A stretch of 64,000 nucleotides of DNA from Lepagella muris (GCF_004793975.1 NZ_SRYB01000012.1:55924-119923), one strand, 5' to 3'; positions 26,342-35,920 are shown, counted from the first letter of the stretch. Made by a program: numbers and translations. Notes: generated from the sequence alone by a model not told the origin.

Positions 26342-27343
26342 TTACTCAGCTTTGCCGTCAGAACCGAGCACGTTGATGATTTTGTGCTTGTAGAGTTTCT
26401 CCATCTCGTCGCGAGCCGGACCGAGGTATTTACGGGGGTCGAACTCAGCGGGTTTCTCAGCGAGGACTTTACGCACAGCAGCAGTCATTGCAAGACGGCT
26501 GTCGGAGTCAATATTGATCTTGCAAACGTCCATAGCTGCAGCCTTGCGGAGCTGCTCCTCAGGGATGCCGATTGCATCGGGCAATTTGCCACCGTTCTCG
26601 TCTATGATCTTCACGTATTCCTGAGGAACGGAAGAAGAGCCGTGGAGCACGATGGGGAAGTCGGGGAGTTTCTCCTCTACAGCCTCAAGCACGTCGAATG
26701 CCAATGGAGGGGGAACGAGAAGACCTGTCTTCTCATCGCGGGTGCACTGTGCAGGAGTGAACTTGTAAGCACCGTGAGAAGTGCCGATAGAGATAGCGAG
26801 GCTATCGCAACCTGTGCGGGTAACGAAGTCGATTACCTCAGCAGGGTCAGTGTAGGTGTGGTGGTCGGAGCTAACCTCGTCCTCAACGCCTGCGAGTACG
26901 CCGAGCTCACCCTCTACAGTCACGTCGAACTGATGAGCGTAGTCAACCACTTTCTTAGTGAGGGCAACGTTCTCCTCATAGGGGAGGTGGCTACCGTCGA
27001 TCATTACGGAAGAGAAACCGTTGTCGATGCAGTCCTTGCAAGTCTCGAAAGTGTCACCGTGGTCGAGGTGAAGAACGATCTGGGGATGCTCCCAGCCGAG
27101 AGACTTGGCATATTCAACGGCACCCTGTGCCATGTAGCGGAGAAGAGTACCGTTAGCGTAGTTGCGTGCGCCTTTTGATACCTGAAGGATTACCGGAGAT
27201 TTAGTCTCAGCTGCAGCCTTGATGATAGCCTGGAGCTGCTCCATGTTGTTGAAGTTGAACGCGGGGATGGCATAACCGCCATGCACTGCCTTGGCAAACA
27301 TCTCTTTTGTGTTGACAAGGCCAAGTTTCTTGTAATCTACCAT
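26342..27343 (-). CDS. fba: Class II fructose-1,6-bisphosphate aldolase
   Basis: This 333-residue zinc aldolase cleaves fructose 1,6-bisphosphate to dihydroxyacetone phosphate and glyceraldehyde 3-phosphate in glycolysis. Class II landmarks are IPAFNFNNMEQLQAI, the zinc-site LHLDHGDT, the VEGELG acid, ISIGTSHGAYKF and VLHGSSSVP. Its codon choice differs from its neighbours (for example, dense use of preferred GAG, AAG and GGC/GGT codons), as expected of a highly expressed gene. It is a housekeeping gene placed between polysaccharide genes and has its own promoter. Confidence 0.95.
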   Translation of the reverse strand: MVDYKKLGLVNTKEMFAKAVHGGYAIPAFNFNNMEQLQAIIKAAAETKSPVILQVSKGARNYANGTLLRYMAQGAVEYAKSLGWEHPQIVLHLDHGDTFETCKDCIDNGFSSVMIDGSHLPYEENVALTKKVVDYAHQFDVTVEGELGVLAGVEDEVSSDHHTYTDPAEVIDFVTRTGCDSLAISIGTSHGAYKFTPAQCTRDEKTGLLVPPPLAFDVLEAVEEKLPDFPIVLHGSSSVPQEYVKIIDENGGKLPDAIGIPEEQLRKAAAMDVCKINIDSDSRLAMTAAVRKVLAEKPAEFDPRKYLGPARDEMEKLYKHKIINVLGSDGKAE

Positions 27344-27384
27344 GATAAATGTCTAAACGTTTGTGTGCGTAGCACAATTTGTTG

Positions 27385-27415
27385 CAAAAATACAAAAAAA
27401 GATGCTCCCGACAAA
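27385..27415 (-). promoter_or_regulatory. Promoter for fba
   Basis: Minus-strand TATTTTTG (27392 to 27385) with TTTG (27415 to 27412) 19 nt upstream fits the Bacteroidetes consensus well and predicts a leader of about 35 nt before the aldolase ATG. Confidence 0.7.
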
Positions 27416-27517
27416 ATGATAAGCGTAAATAATTGATAAAAAGTTTGAATCTTTAGAGAAATCATCTGATATATCTTTGTATCAATATGCTTTTCAATGA
27501 CGCGGGGCTCTGAGGAG

Positions 27518-28570
27518 TCATATCTTATAATATTCTCTAAACCATTCCACTGTCTTCTGTATGCCGATTTCAAGAGGGGTGGCTGGGAGGAACCCTGTGG
27601 CTTCGGCAAGGGCTGAGGAGTCGGCGTTTGTCTGATAGACGTCGCCCGGCTGCATAGGCAGGAGTATCTTCTCCGCCTCAAAACCTACGGCGCGTTCTAT
27701 GCAGGAGATGTAGTCGATGAGACGGATCGGATGCTGATTCCCGACATTGTATATGCGGTATGGTGCGACTGAAGATGCCGGATTCGGATCCTTGGCATCC
27801 CAATCGGGATTGCCGTTCGGGATTATTCTTGAGATTCTCACGACGCTCTCCACAATGTCGTCGATATATGTGAAGTCGCGCAGCATATCGCCGTTGTTGA
27901 ACACCTTTATGGGGCGATGATGGAGTATAGCGTCTATGAAAAGGAACGGCGACATATCGGGCCTTCCCCATGGTCCATATACGGTGAAGAATCGCAGGCC
28001 TGTGACAGGTAGATTGTAAAGGCTGGAATAGGCGTGAGCCATAAGCTCATTGCTCTTTTTCGTAGCCGCATAGAGGCTCATGGGATGGGCAATGCCATCC
28101 TTTTCCGAGAAAGGCACCTTTTCATTCAGTCCGTACACACTTGATGAAGAGGCATACACAAGATGCTTCACTCCATTGTGGCGGCATCCTTCAAGCACGT
28201 TGATGAATGCGTCGACATTGTTGACGATGTATGAACGGGGATTATCTATGGAGTATCTCACTCCAGGCTGTCCTGCCAGATGAATCACTATTTCGAATCT
28301 TCCGGTCTCAAATAAATCTGAGGTTTTTGCATCGTCCTTAAGATTTATATTTACGAAAGAGAACGAGGCATAAGAACTGCTGACAATATGTTTACCTGAA
28401 TTTACGTTGTCGGTATTAATCCCGAGATTGTGCAGACGAGCCAATTTCAATTTCGGATCATAATAGTCGTTTAGACTGTCCACGCCCGTCACGTGATGCC
28501 CCTCTTCAAGAAGCCTCCGGACTACTGCCGAACCTATGAAGCCTGCCACACCGGTCAGTAAAATTCTCAT
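27518..28570 (-). CDS. UDP-glucuronate 4-epimerase-like SDR enzyme
   Basis: This 350-residue extended short-chain dehydrogenase has GVAGFIGSAV as the NAD loop, the catalytic YAATK, and blocks typical of UDP-glucuronate 4-epimerases (GVDSLNDYYDPKLKLARL, FFTVYGPWGRPDMSPFLF, RDFTYIDDIVE). It should supply UDP-galacturonate or a related sugar for the surface polysaccharide. It is a single-gene unit with its own promoter, next to fba and divergent from nnr. Confidence 0.87.
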   Translation of the reverse strand: MRILLTGVAGFIGSAVVRRLLEEGHHVTGVDSLNDYYDPKLKLARLHNLGINTDNVNSGKHIVSSSYASFSFVNINLKDDAKTSDLFETGRFEIVIHLAGQPGVRYSIDNPRSYIVNNVDAFINVLEGCRHNGVKHLVYASSSSVYGLNEKVPFSEKDGIAHPMSLYAATKKSNELMAHAYSSLYNLPVTGLRFFTVYGPWGRPDMSPFLFIDAILHHRPIKVFNNGDMLRDFTYIDDIVESVVRISRIIPNGNPDWDAKDPNPASSVAPYRIYNVGNQHPIRLIDYISCIERAVGFEAEKILLPMQPGDVYQTNADSSALAEATGFLPATPLEIGIQKTVEWFREYYKI

Positions 28571-28633
28571 TACTTTTTCAGATTATTATTTTTGTTTTTT
28601 GAGATTATGAAGTTTAGACTACATTACTGCGTG

Positions 28634-28665
28634 CAAAGTTAGTCAAAAAAGATGACAGATGCAAT
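28634..28665 (-). promoter_or_regulatory. Promoter for the epimerase gene
   Basis: Minus-strand TAACTTTG (28641 to 28634) is a perfect -7 element; the -33 position 20 nt upstream reads ATTG (28665 to 28662), one base from TTTG. The leader would be about 55 nt. Confidence 0.6.
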
Positions 28666-28733
28666 TTTTGACAGCGAGGGAGTGGTTTGTGAAGAGCTGC
28701 TTTAGTCAATATGTTAAAATAGATGTGAAATGA

Positions 28734-28765
28734 TTTGCAGATTTCATCAGATAACGTTAATTTTG
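28734..28765 (+). promoter_or_regulatory. Promoter for the nnr operon
   Basis: TTTG at 28734-28737 and TAATTTTG at 28758-28765, 20 nt apart, match both halves of the Bacteroidetes consensus. Transcription would start near 28772, about 90 nt before the ATG at 28864. Confidence 0.72.
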
Positions 28766-28863
28766 CATTTCGTTGGGAAGGTTGTCCCGTCAGGATTCTT
28801 CCTATTCGATTTCAAGTATGAATGTATCTGTTGGCGGGTAAAAGTTTCCCTTTGATCAACGCT

Positions 28864-30396
28864 ATGAAAATTTTTGAATCTCACACCATAAAAGAAATAG
28901 ATAACGCCACATGCGAGGCTCAGAATATAGACTCCCTGCAGCTGATGGAGCGTGCGGCGAATGCTGTGGCATGTGAAATAATCACGCGCTTCTTCCCTAC
29001 GCAAAGGATAGTGGTGATAGCCGGACCGGGCAACAACGGAGGCGATGCGCTTGCCGTGGCCAGGATCCTTTACGAACAGGGTTACAAGAAGGTGGAGGTA
29101 TTCCTTTTCAATGTCATAGGAAAACTGAGTCATGACTGCGAGGAGGAACGTAAGAAACTGATCACTATGGATGGTATCGATTTCACGGAAGTGAAACGTG
29201 ATTTCCAGCCTCCTTATCTGAGCGAGAACGACGTGGTGGTCGACGGCATGTTTGGATGTGGTCTCAACAAGCAATTGCAGGGGGGCTTCATGATGCTTGC
29301 CCGATATATAAATGATTCCGGGGCATACGTGGTCTCGATCGATCTCCCGTCAGGACTTTTCGGGGAATGGAATGCCGATGTCAACCGCCGAGACGTGGTT
29401 CATGCCGATCTTACACTCTCTTTCCAGACCCCAAAACTGTCGTTTTTCTTCAGTGAGAACAGCGATGTGCTTGGTGAATGGAAGCTTCTCGACATAGATC
29501 TTGACGACAGCATGATGAAGGAGATACCGACAAACTATCTCCTTGTGGAAGCGAAGAACGTGCGTCCTCTGCTTAAGCCGCGAAAACTTTTTACCGGTAA
29601 GCGCGACTATGGTTCGGTTCTACTGTTTTCGGGAAGCATCGGCATGATGGGAGCCGCAGTGTTGTCGGCGAGGGCTTGTCTTAGGAGCGGTGCCGGACTT
29701 GTAACCGTCCACAGTGCGCGTATAGGTATGCCCGTAGTACAGACTGCCGTGCCGGAGGCGATGTTCGAACCCGACAGAAATGAGAATTACATAACGGATA
29801 TGGGAGTGCATCACACTCACCAGGCTGTTGTGGCAGGACCCGGTATCGGCACCAACGACAGGACTGTGGATGCTCTTGAAGAACTTTTGAAGACTACAAA
29901 GTCGCCACTGGTGCTTGATGCGGATGCCCTTAACTGCATAGCGCGTCGTCCGCAATTGCTCACCAATCTGCCGTCGTATACTATCATCACCCCTCATATC
30001 GGGGAGTTTGACCGTCTTTTTGGGGAGCATAACAATTCAGAGGATCGTCTGAAGAAAGCCATAGAGATGGCGAAGTATCATAATATCATAATCGTGCTGA
30101 AGGGTCACTACACGGCTACAGTGCGTCCTACAGGCAGGGTCTATTTTAATTCTACCGGCAATCCGGGTATGGCGACCGCCGGATCCGGCGACGTGCTGAC
30201 CGGGGTTATTGCGGCGTTCCTTGCCCAAGGATACCGTCCGGAACATGCCGCCACGCTCGGAGTCTATATCCATGGTCTTGCCGGAGATATGGCTGTGAAG
30301 GAGATTGGCGAATATGGTCTTGTCTCTTCAGATATTGCCAATTACTGCGGTCGTGCTATTCGCGCCATAATCAACAGGGAATCCCCCCTCTTCTGA
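28864..30396 (+). CDS. nnr: Bifunctional NAD(P)H-hydrate epimerase / ADP-dependent dehydratase
   Basis: This 510-residue fusion repairs damaged NAD(P)H hydrates. The N-terminal YjeF_N domain (about 1-210) epimerises R- to S-NAD(P)HX, with VVIAGPGNNGGDALAVARIL and VDGMFGCGL. The C-terminal ribokinase-like domain (about 225-505) dehydrates the S form with ADP, with GAGLVTVHSA, AGPGIGTNDRT, LDADALN and ATAGSGDVLTGVI. Start at ATG 28864 (MKIFESHTIKEID) fits the family. The domain order is the common bacterial one. A DUF4831 gene follows 4 bp downstream. Confidence 0.94.
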   Translation: MKIFESHTIKEIDNATCEAQNIDSLQLMERAANAVACEIITRFFPTQRIVVIAGPGNNGGDALAVARILYEQGYKKVEVFLFNVIGKLSHDCEEERKKLITMDGIDFTEVKRDFQPPYLSENDVVVDGMFGCGLNKQLQGGFMMLARYINDSGAYVVSIDLPSGLFGEWNADVNRRDVVHADLTLSFQTPKLSFFFSENSDVLGEWKLLDIDLDDSMMKEIPTNYLLVEAKNVRPLLKPRKLFTGKRDYGSVLLFSGSIGMMGAAVLSARACLRSGAGLVTVHSARIGMPVVQTAVPEAMFEPDRNENYITDMGVHHTHQAVVAGPGIGTNDRTVDALEELLKTTKSPLVLDADALNCIARRPQLLTNLPSYTIITPHIGEFDRLFGEHNNSEDRLKKAIEMAKYHNIIIVLKGHYTATVRPTGRVYFNSTGNPGMATAGSGDVLTGVIAAFLAQGYRPEHAATLGVYIHGLAGDMAVKEIGEYGLVSSDIANYCGRAIRAIINRESPLF

Positions 30397-30400
30397 AAAT

Positions 30401-31492
30401 ATGAAAATGAAATTTAAAGAATTTTTTTGTGGCGTGATGCTTGTTGCATCCGCCATGCCTGTGGCTGCCCAGCAGACAAAGCTCCTGACAGCAGAGAAAC
30501 ATAATGAATACGGATTGGTCTACACGCTTCCGGTGACGGCTCTTGACGTGGAGGTGACGGCTGTGAAGGAGACGAGGAAGGCAGGTCCGTATTATCAGTA
30601 TGCAAAGAAGTATGTCGGCACTGACAAAGTGGTGAAGGATGATGCCGAGGTGTGGACTATCAGCAGCGTCAAGGTGCGTCCATACGGTATGCCTGACCCT
30701 GATGCCAAATATCTAATGCAGCTGAAGCCGGGTGCAACTACTTATATAGGAGTGGATTCCGACGGTATGCTCCTTTCCATCAACAAGGCACCTGTGATCC
30801 CTGCTGCCGAGATTGTGCCGGCAGCAAAGGCAGATGCCGACAAGGTCGGCGACAATGAGTATCTTCAATATGTCGATGAGGATTTCATCGCTTCGCAGTC
30901 TTCTGCAAAACAGGCCCAGATGCTTGCTGAGAACCTTATGGAGATAAGGGAGTCGAAGATAGCACTCACGAGGGGCACTGCCGAGACGATGCCGACAGAT
31001 GGTAAGCAGCTTGAACTCATGCTCAACTCGCTGACGCATCAGGAGGCTGCCATAACGGCTGCATTCCTTGGAAACGTCACGCGAGAGACTGTGGTGCGTA
31101 ACTTCACGTTTGTTCCGGCAGAGAATGAGAAGACCACTCTTTTCCGTCTCAGCAATTTTAACGGCTTCGTCAATGCCGACGACTATTCCGGAGAACCGGT
31201 CTATATCACGGTGGAGATTACCAATGAGGGTGCTCTTCCCGTGGATGCCAAGGGTGTTGAGAAGAAATTGCCGAAAGATGCGGTGGCATACTGTGTGCCG
31301 GGCGCAGCAGACATAACAGTAAGTTTCCAAGGGAAGACCCTTTGGAGCAAGGAGGTGGAGATAGCTCAATTCGGAGTTGTGTTCGGTCTTGATCCCCAGC
31401 TCTTCAGCGATAAGAAATCACCGTCGTATGCGGTGTTTGACCCCTCTACCGGCGCATTGAAGGAGATTGGCAGTCTCAAAGAGGAGGAATGA
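30401..31492 (+). CDS. Secreted DUF4831 family protein
   Basis: This 363-residue protein has a signal peptide (cleavage probably after AAQ near residue 24) and the sequence style of the Bacteroidales DUF4831 family (GLVYTLPVTALDVEVTAVKETRKAGPYYQYA near the mature start, YLMQLKPGATTYIGVDSDGML, FRLSNFNGFVNADDYSGEPVY). Function is unknown; a periplasmic location is inferred. It is co-transcribed with nnr and its stop codon shares ATGA with the xseA start. Confidence 0.82.
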   Translation: MKMKFKEFFCGVMLVASAMPVAAQQTKLLTAEKHNEYGLVYTLPVTALDVEVTAVKETRKAGPYYQYAKKYVGTDKVVKDDAEVWTISSVKVRPYGMPDPDAKYLMQLKPGATTYIGVDSDGMLLSINKAPVIPAAEIVPAAKADADKVGDNEYLQYVDEDFIASQSSAKQAQMLAENLMEIRESKIALTRGTAETMPTDGKQLELMLNSLTHQEAAITAAFLGNVTRETVVRNFTFVPAENEKTTLFRLSNFNGFVNADDYSGEPVYITVEITNEGALPVDAKGVEKKLPKDAVAYCVPGAADITVSFQGKTLWSKEVEIAQFGVVFGLDPQLFSDKKSPSYAVFDPSTGALKEIGSLKEEE

Positions 31493-32886
31493 TGGCAATG
31501 GGCGATCAGGGATTGTTTGGGATGGCTCCGGCTGCGATGACGCTGACGCAATTCACGATGGCTATCGGCGACGCCGTGCGCCGCAATCCTCTGCTCCAAC
31601 GGGCATGGGTAGTGGCAGAACTGAGCGACGTGCGAGTCAGTGGCGGACATTGCTACATGGAGCTTGTGGAGAAGAATCAGTCGGGTCAGACTGTGGCGAA
31701 GATGCGTGCCACGATATGGCAGTCTACATTCAGCATGATTCGTCAGAAATTTTATGCAGCCACCGGGCGCGACATAATGACCGGATTGAAAGTGATGCTT
31801 AACGGGTCGGCAAATCATCATGCCGTCTATGGTCTCTCATTCTCGGTCAACGACATTGACCCGAACTATACCCTCGGCGACATGGAACGCTTACGCAGGG
31901 AGATTCTCGACAGATTGAATAGGGAAGGGGTGCTCGGTCAGAATAAGATGCGTAGGATGCCGGAGGCACCGCAGCGTATTGCTGTGATTTCCGCAGCCGG
32001 AGCCGCCGGATATGGAGATTTCATGAATCATCTTGTGGCGAATCCGGAAGGTTTCGTATTCTATCCCGTATTGTTCCCGGCAGTGATGCAGGGCGACCGC
32101 ACGTCATTATCCGTAAGGGAGGCGTTGTATAAGGTAGCTCAGAATCTTGACAAGTGGGATTGTGTCGCAATCCTGCGAGGAGGTGGAGCCACCACCGACC
32201 TGAATGGTTTCGATGATTACGAACTTGCGAGGGCAGTCGCCACATTCCCTATCCCCGTTGTCGTAGGTATCGGTCATGAGCGCGACCGCACGGTGCTTGA
32301 CGAGATCGCCCATACCCGTCAGAAGACACCTACAGCAGTGGCAGCGTTTTTCGTTGATTCTGTGCGCGCCTCCTACGAACGGGCACTCTCTCTGGTGGAT
32401 TTCGTGTCGAGATACACTACCGATCGGCTCTCGGGAGAGATGAGGCGCCTCACGAATTGCGAGGCGTTGATTCCGGCACTTGTGGATGTGCGTCTCTCAT
32501 CGGCACGCTCATTACTCGAACGTGAGATTTCCCGTATCCCTGTGTTAGTCTCTTCCCGAATCTCTCAGGCAGGGGCGAAATTGGATATGACAGGCAGATT
32601 GCTGTCGGCATTGGCATCGCGTGGAAGCCAGCGTGCGTCAGAACGTCTTGACGAGTTGACAGGAAGATTGATTACGGCAGCAGATACGGCGATGAAACGT
32701 AACGTGGCGCGTCTTGACAGTCTTGCAGGGATGATAGGTGCATTAAGTCCCGACAATACGCTGAAACGCGGATATTCCATCACTCGTGTCAATGGTAAGG
32801 CTGTGACGGATGCGTCATCCCTGAAAAAAGGTGAACGGATCACTACCCGATTGTATCACGGAGAGGTGGAGTCGGAAGTGGTTTAG
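31489..32886 (+). CDS. xseA: Exodeoxyribonuclease VII large subunit
   Basis: This 465-residue subunit of exonuclease VII degrades single-stranded DNA in mismatch and damage repair. An N-terminal OB-fold is visible (MTLTQFTMAIGDAVRRNPLLQRAWVVAELSD, with the ATG-rich start), then the catalytic domain (RIAVISAAGAAGYGDF, AILRGGGATTDLNGFDDYELARAVATFPIPVVVGIGHERD, HTRQKTPTAVA) and a coiled C-terminus. The start ATG at 31489 overlaps the DUF4831 stop by 4 bp; an in-frame ATG follows immediately. xseB lies 45 bp downstream. Confidence 0.93.
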   Translation: MMAMGDQGLFGMAPAAMTLTQFTMAIGDAVRRNPLLQRAWVVAELSDVRVSGGHCYMELVEKNQSGQTVAKMRATIWQSTFSMIRQKFYAATGRDIMTGLKVMLNGSANHHAVYGLSFSVNDIDPNYTLGDMERLRREILDRLNREGVLGQNKMRRMPEAPQRIAVISAAGAAGYGDFMNHLVANPEGFVFYPVLFPAVMQGDRTSLSVREALYKVAQNLDKWDCVAILRGGGATTDLNGFDDYELARAVATFPIPVVVGIGHERDRTVLDEIAHTRQKTPTAVAAFFVDSVRASYERALSLVDFVSRYTTDRLSGEMRRLTNCEALIPALVDVRLSSARSLLEREISRIPVLVSSRISQAGAKLDMTGRLLSALASRGSQRASERLDELTGRLITAADTAMKRNVARLDSLAGMIGALSPDNTLKRGYSITRVNGKAVTDASSLKKGERITTRLYHGEVESEVV

Positions 32887-32931
32887 ACGAAAAGGTTAAG
32901 ACAATTTCAATACTACATAAAAATTTGAGAT

Positions 32932-33138
32932 ATGAATGACCAGCTATCCTACGGCAACGCAATTGCCGAACTTGAAAATATAGTGGCGAAGATGCAGCGT
33001 GATGATTGCGACATCGACAATCTTGCCGGCTACACTTCGCGTGCACTCGAACTTCTGAAATACTGCAAGGAGAAACTTTTCACCACAGATCAGGAGGTGA
33101 AGAAATGTCTTGAAGCCCTCTCCTCAAAACCTGAATAA
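32932..33138 (+). CDS. xseB: Exodeoxyribonuclease VII small subunit
   Basis: This 68-residue helical protein has the XseB pattern (SYGNAIAELENIVAKMQRDDCDIDNL, then a second helix with ALELLKYCKEKL). Several copies bind each XseA to form active exonuclease VII. Placement directly after xseA confirms it. Length is normal. Confidence 0.92.
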   Translation: MNDQLSYGNAIAELENIVAKMQRDDCDIDNLAGYTSRALELLKYCKEKLFTTDQEVKKCLEALSSKPE

Positions 33139-33141
33139 AAT

Positions 33142-33179
33142 AAACCACTGAAGTTTTGCAAGCAGCGCTTCAGTGGTTT
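33142..33179. terminator. Bidirectional terminator after xseB
   Basis: A 12-bp perfect stem (33142-33153 with 33168-33179) encloses a 14-nt loop. The minus-strand reading ends in a U-rich run, and the plus-strand reading in a shorter one. It lies between convergent xseB and murF-alr. Confidence 0.7.
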
Positions 33180-33188
33180 GTGGTTTAT

Positions 33189-33286
33189 AGTTTATGGTTT
33201 ATAGATTATGGTCATTTAAATTTTGCACAATGAAAAGATTCGAAGATTTCTGTGAATCCTAAACCATAACCTATAAACCATAAACT
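33189..33286. repeat. 24-bp inverted repeat built from TTTATGG/TTTATAG units
   Basis: Arms at 33189-33212 and 33263-33286 are inverted copies with one mismatch around a 50-bp AT-rich centre. Each arm is made of short TTTATRG steps, and part of the motif repeats directly at 33181-33190. It ends 4 bp before the murF-alr stop codon. Confidence 0.75.
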
Positions 33287-33290
33287 TTAC

Positions 33291-35765
33291 TTATTCTCTG
33301 TAGTATATGCGTTTCACGCGTGGTGATACAGAAGTCAGAATCTCGTATGGGATTGTGTCGAGCAAGTCGGCAAGACGTTGCACAGATGCGTTCGGACCGA
33401 AAATCTCCACCGCATCACCCACTTTGCAGTCAATGCCCGTCACGTCAATCATGCAGGCATCCATACAGATATTACCTATTGTAGGAGCATCCTGACCATT
33501 AATCTTTACGCAGATGTTGCCTCTCCCAAAATGTCGGTTCATACCGTCGGCATACCCGATAGGGATAGTGGCTATACGTGACTTCCGTGTGAGCACGCCT
33601 TTCCGTCCGTAGCCGATAGTCTCTCCTGCTTCCAGTTCGCGGATAGCCGTGATTACGGTCCTTAACGTTGACACCACGTCGAGCGGTTTCTCAATACTCT
33701 CCGGCAACGTGTTTGCCCCATACAATCCAATGCCAAGACGCGCCATGTCGTAATGATGCTCCGGGAATCGCAATATCCCCGCACTGTTAAGCACATGGCG
33801 TTTCACGTAATATGGCATTTTCTCCAGAATATGGTCGGTCATCTTCCTGAACCGGTCAAGCTGCAACAGAGTGTAGTCATCCATATCCACACAGTCAGAC
33901 GTGGCGAGATGAGAGAACATCGACGACAATCTGACTGAATCTTGCGACAGGATGATACGTATCACTTCATCAAGCTCTTCCGATATAAAGCCCGTGCGGT
34001 GCATTCCGGTTTCCAGTTTCAGGTGTATCGGGTAATCCTTTATCCCATTCTTCTTAGCCTCACGAATCACATCATTGAGCATCTCGAAGCTGTATATCTC
34101 CGGTTCAAGATGATTCGCAAACATCGACCGATAGTTGACCACCTTCGGATTCATCACCATAATAGGCATCGTGATTCCGTTTCTCCTAAGGTCAATACCT
34201 TCATCAAGCACTGCTACGGCAAGATAAGCCGCACCGCAGTCCTGCATGGTCTTTGCTATCTCATAGCTTCCTGCGCCATATCCGGAAGCCTTAACCATAG
34301 CTACGATTCCCGTTCCGGCAGGAAGATGACTCCGGAAATAATTATAGTTTCTGACGATGGAGTCAAGATTTACTTCAAGCACTGTCTCATGCTTCCTCGC
34401 CTCCAGAAGTTCGTTGATACGGTTGAACTCAAATTCCGGGGCACCCTTCAGAAGAATAATCTCATTGATAAAATCGGATGGCGACATAGATTCCAGCAAC
34501 TTGGCAGTGTCTTCAAAAAAGAGTGAACCTTCGGGAAACATCGATGAATGGCGGCACATCTCCTTCCCGACTCCGATGAAGCGGGATATTCCGGAATCCA
34601 CCACCGCATCGGCGATTGTCTTGTAGAGGTCTTTGCCGGGAGCTGTCTCATGGCGGATGTCGCTCATGATAAGCACAGGATTCTGCGACGGCATCTTGCG
34701 GCGCATCATGAAATTGATTGCCGGCATGAGCGATGAGAAGTCGCTGGTGTAGGAATCAAGAATGAGCGAACAATCGTTGACCCCCTCGCTGACGTTGAGC
34801 CTTGTACCGATTTTATGCAGAAGTGCGAAACGCTGAGAGATTGTGTCGTGGTCCACTCCGCACAGCAGCATGAAAGCAAGGGCTCCGGCGACATTCTCCA
34901 CATCTGTCTCATTGCTTATAGGAGCGCGTAGCGAATGAGTTTCCCCATTATACGTATATTTCAGTTCATTCAATGCGTTGGAAGTAAATGCGCCGACTTC
35001 GATAAATAATGGTGCATTACGGTCAGAGCGTGACCATCCTATGACGTTTTTCCCTTTTGCCACGGGAGCGATTGCATCATTGAGTAGCTTCGAATCGGCA
35101 TTGTAGATGATATTCTTCACACATTCCCTCTCCGCGAGGATAGCCTTCTCCTGTGCCTTCTCCTCCATCGACTCAAATCCGTCGGAATGAGCGTCGCCGA
35201 TATTTGTGAATATCACGGTCTCCGGCATGATGCAGTCGGCAAGCGGCTTCATCTCCCCCTTACGGGATATGCCCGTCTCAATAAGGGCAATTGCCGTGGA
35301 ATCCTCGATTTCCCACATTGACAGAGGCACACCGATTCTTGAATTGTAGCTTCTTGGCGAACGTGCAATTTCCGCAATAGGCTCCATAAGCTGGAATATC
35401 CACTCCTTAAGGGTTGTTTTCCCACGACTGCCCGTGATGGCCACCCTATGAGCCGTGGTTTTTCGTGCAATAGCTGCCACTGTATGAAGAGCCGCAACAG
35501 AATCCTCCGTAATCAGAATGGAAGCATCCTTGCAATCCTTCATGTCTTCAGGCACATATTGAGCGACAAACGCCCGAACGCCCATGTCGTAAAGCTGACG
35601 CATATAATCATGCCCGTTGTTGCCGCCCGGGGTGTTTATGGCGAAAAAGAGTGAGGTTTCGGGATGAGATAGGCTTCTGGAGTCGGTCAGCAGAGTGTCG
35701 ATAGGCGTTTTGGCATCCGATTCCAGACCTAAGGCACAGGCTATTTCAGATAAATATGCATTCAT
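33291..35765 (-). CDS. murF-alr: Bifunctional MurF ligase / alanine racemase
   Basis: This 824-residue fusion joins UDP-MurNAc-tripeptide--D-Ala-D-Ala ligase (about 1-455) to a PLP alanine racemase (about 460-824), two steps of peptidoglycan precursor synthesis. The ligase part has ITGSRGKTTLKEW (ATP loop) and TNIGDAHSDGFESMEEKAQEK; the racemase part has EVNLDSIVRNYNYFRSHLP, MVKASGYGAGSYE (PLP lysine), HLKLETGMHRTGF and YGANTLP. The fusion is usual in Bacteroidales. It has a good promoter 50 bp upstream. Confidence 0.95.
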   Translation of the reverse strand: MNAYLSEIACALGLESDAKTPIDTLLTDSRSLSHPETSLFFAINTPGGNNGHDYMRQLYDMGVRAFVAQYVPEDMKDCKDASILITEDSVAALHTVAAIARKTTAHRVAITGSRGKTTLKEWIFQLMEPIAEIARSPRSYNSRIGVPLSMWEIEDSTAIALIETGISRKGEMKPLADCIMPETVIFTNIGDAHSDGFESMEEKAQEKAILAERECVKNIIYNADSKLLNDAIAPVAKGKNVIGWSRSDRNAPLFIEVGAFTSNALNELKYTYNGETHSLRAPISNETDVENVAGALAFMLLCGVDHDTISQRFALLHKIGTRLNVSEGVNDCSLILDSYTSDFSSLMPAINFMMRRKMPSQNPVLIMSDIRHETAPGKDLYKTIADAVVDSGISRFIGVGKEMCRHSSMFPEGSLFFEDTAKLLESMSPSDFINEIILLKGAPEFEFNRINELLEARKHETVLEVNLDSIVRNYNYFRSHLPAGTGIVAMVKASGYGAGSYEIAKTMQDCGAAYLAVAVLDEGIDLRRNGITMPIMVMNPKVVNYRSMFANHLEPEIYSFEMLNDVIREAKKNGIKDYPIHLKLETGMHRTGFISEELDEVIRIILSQDSVRLSSMFSHLATSDCVDMDDYTLLQLDRFRKMTDHILEKMPYYVKRHVLNSAGILRFPEHHYDMARLGIGLYGANTLPESIEKPLDVVSTLRTVITAIRELEAGETIGYGRKGVLTRKSRIATIPIGYADGMNRHFGRGNICVKINGQDAPTIGNICMDACMIDVTGIDCKVGDAVEIFGPNASVQRLADLLDTIPYEILTSVSPRVKRIYYRE

Positions 35766-35814
35766 AAGATATCAAGTAGCTACCGGAGAGAAAAAGTAAA
35801 TTTAAAATTTGATT

Positions 35815-35846
35815 CAAAATTACCAATTCTAATCCAATAAAGCAAA
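35815..35846 (-). promoter_or_regulatory. Promoter for murF-alr
   Basis: Minus-strand TAATTTTG (35822 to 35815) and TTTG (35846 to 35843) with a 20-nt spacer match the consensus at both sites. The leader is about 43 nt. This makes murF-alr independent of the upstream hairpin region. Confidence 0.75.
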
Positions 35847-35885
35847 TGAAAAATGACAATAAGAAAGACAATGGAAATGGGTAAT

Positions 35886-35920
35886 AAAAAAGGGGCGTGT
35901 ATCACTACGCTCCCCATTTT
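35886..35920 (-). terminator. Minus-strand terminator upstream of the murF-alr promoter
   Basis: Read on the minus strand, a GC-rich hairpin (GGGG..GCGT paired with ACGC..CCC, small bulge) is flanked by AAAA on one side and followed by a run of six U. It lies 70 bp before the murF-alr -7 element, so it must end an upstream transcript rather than murF-alr. Confidence 0.6.

Noticed and set aside
26330..27178. Plus-strand open frame of 282 codons
   Set aside because: It lies fully antisense to fba, whose codon bias keeps the opposite frame open; its translation has no recognisable family.
33213..33262. Invertible switch between the 24-bp arms
   Set aside because: The 50-bp centre has no proper TAnnTTTG promoter and lies between gene ends; no recombinase gene is near.
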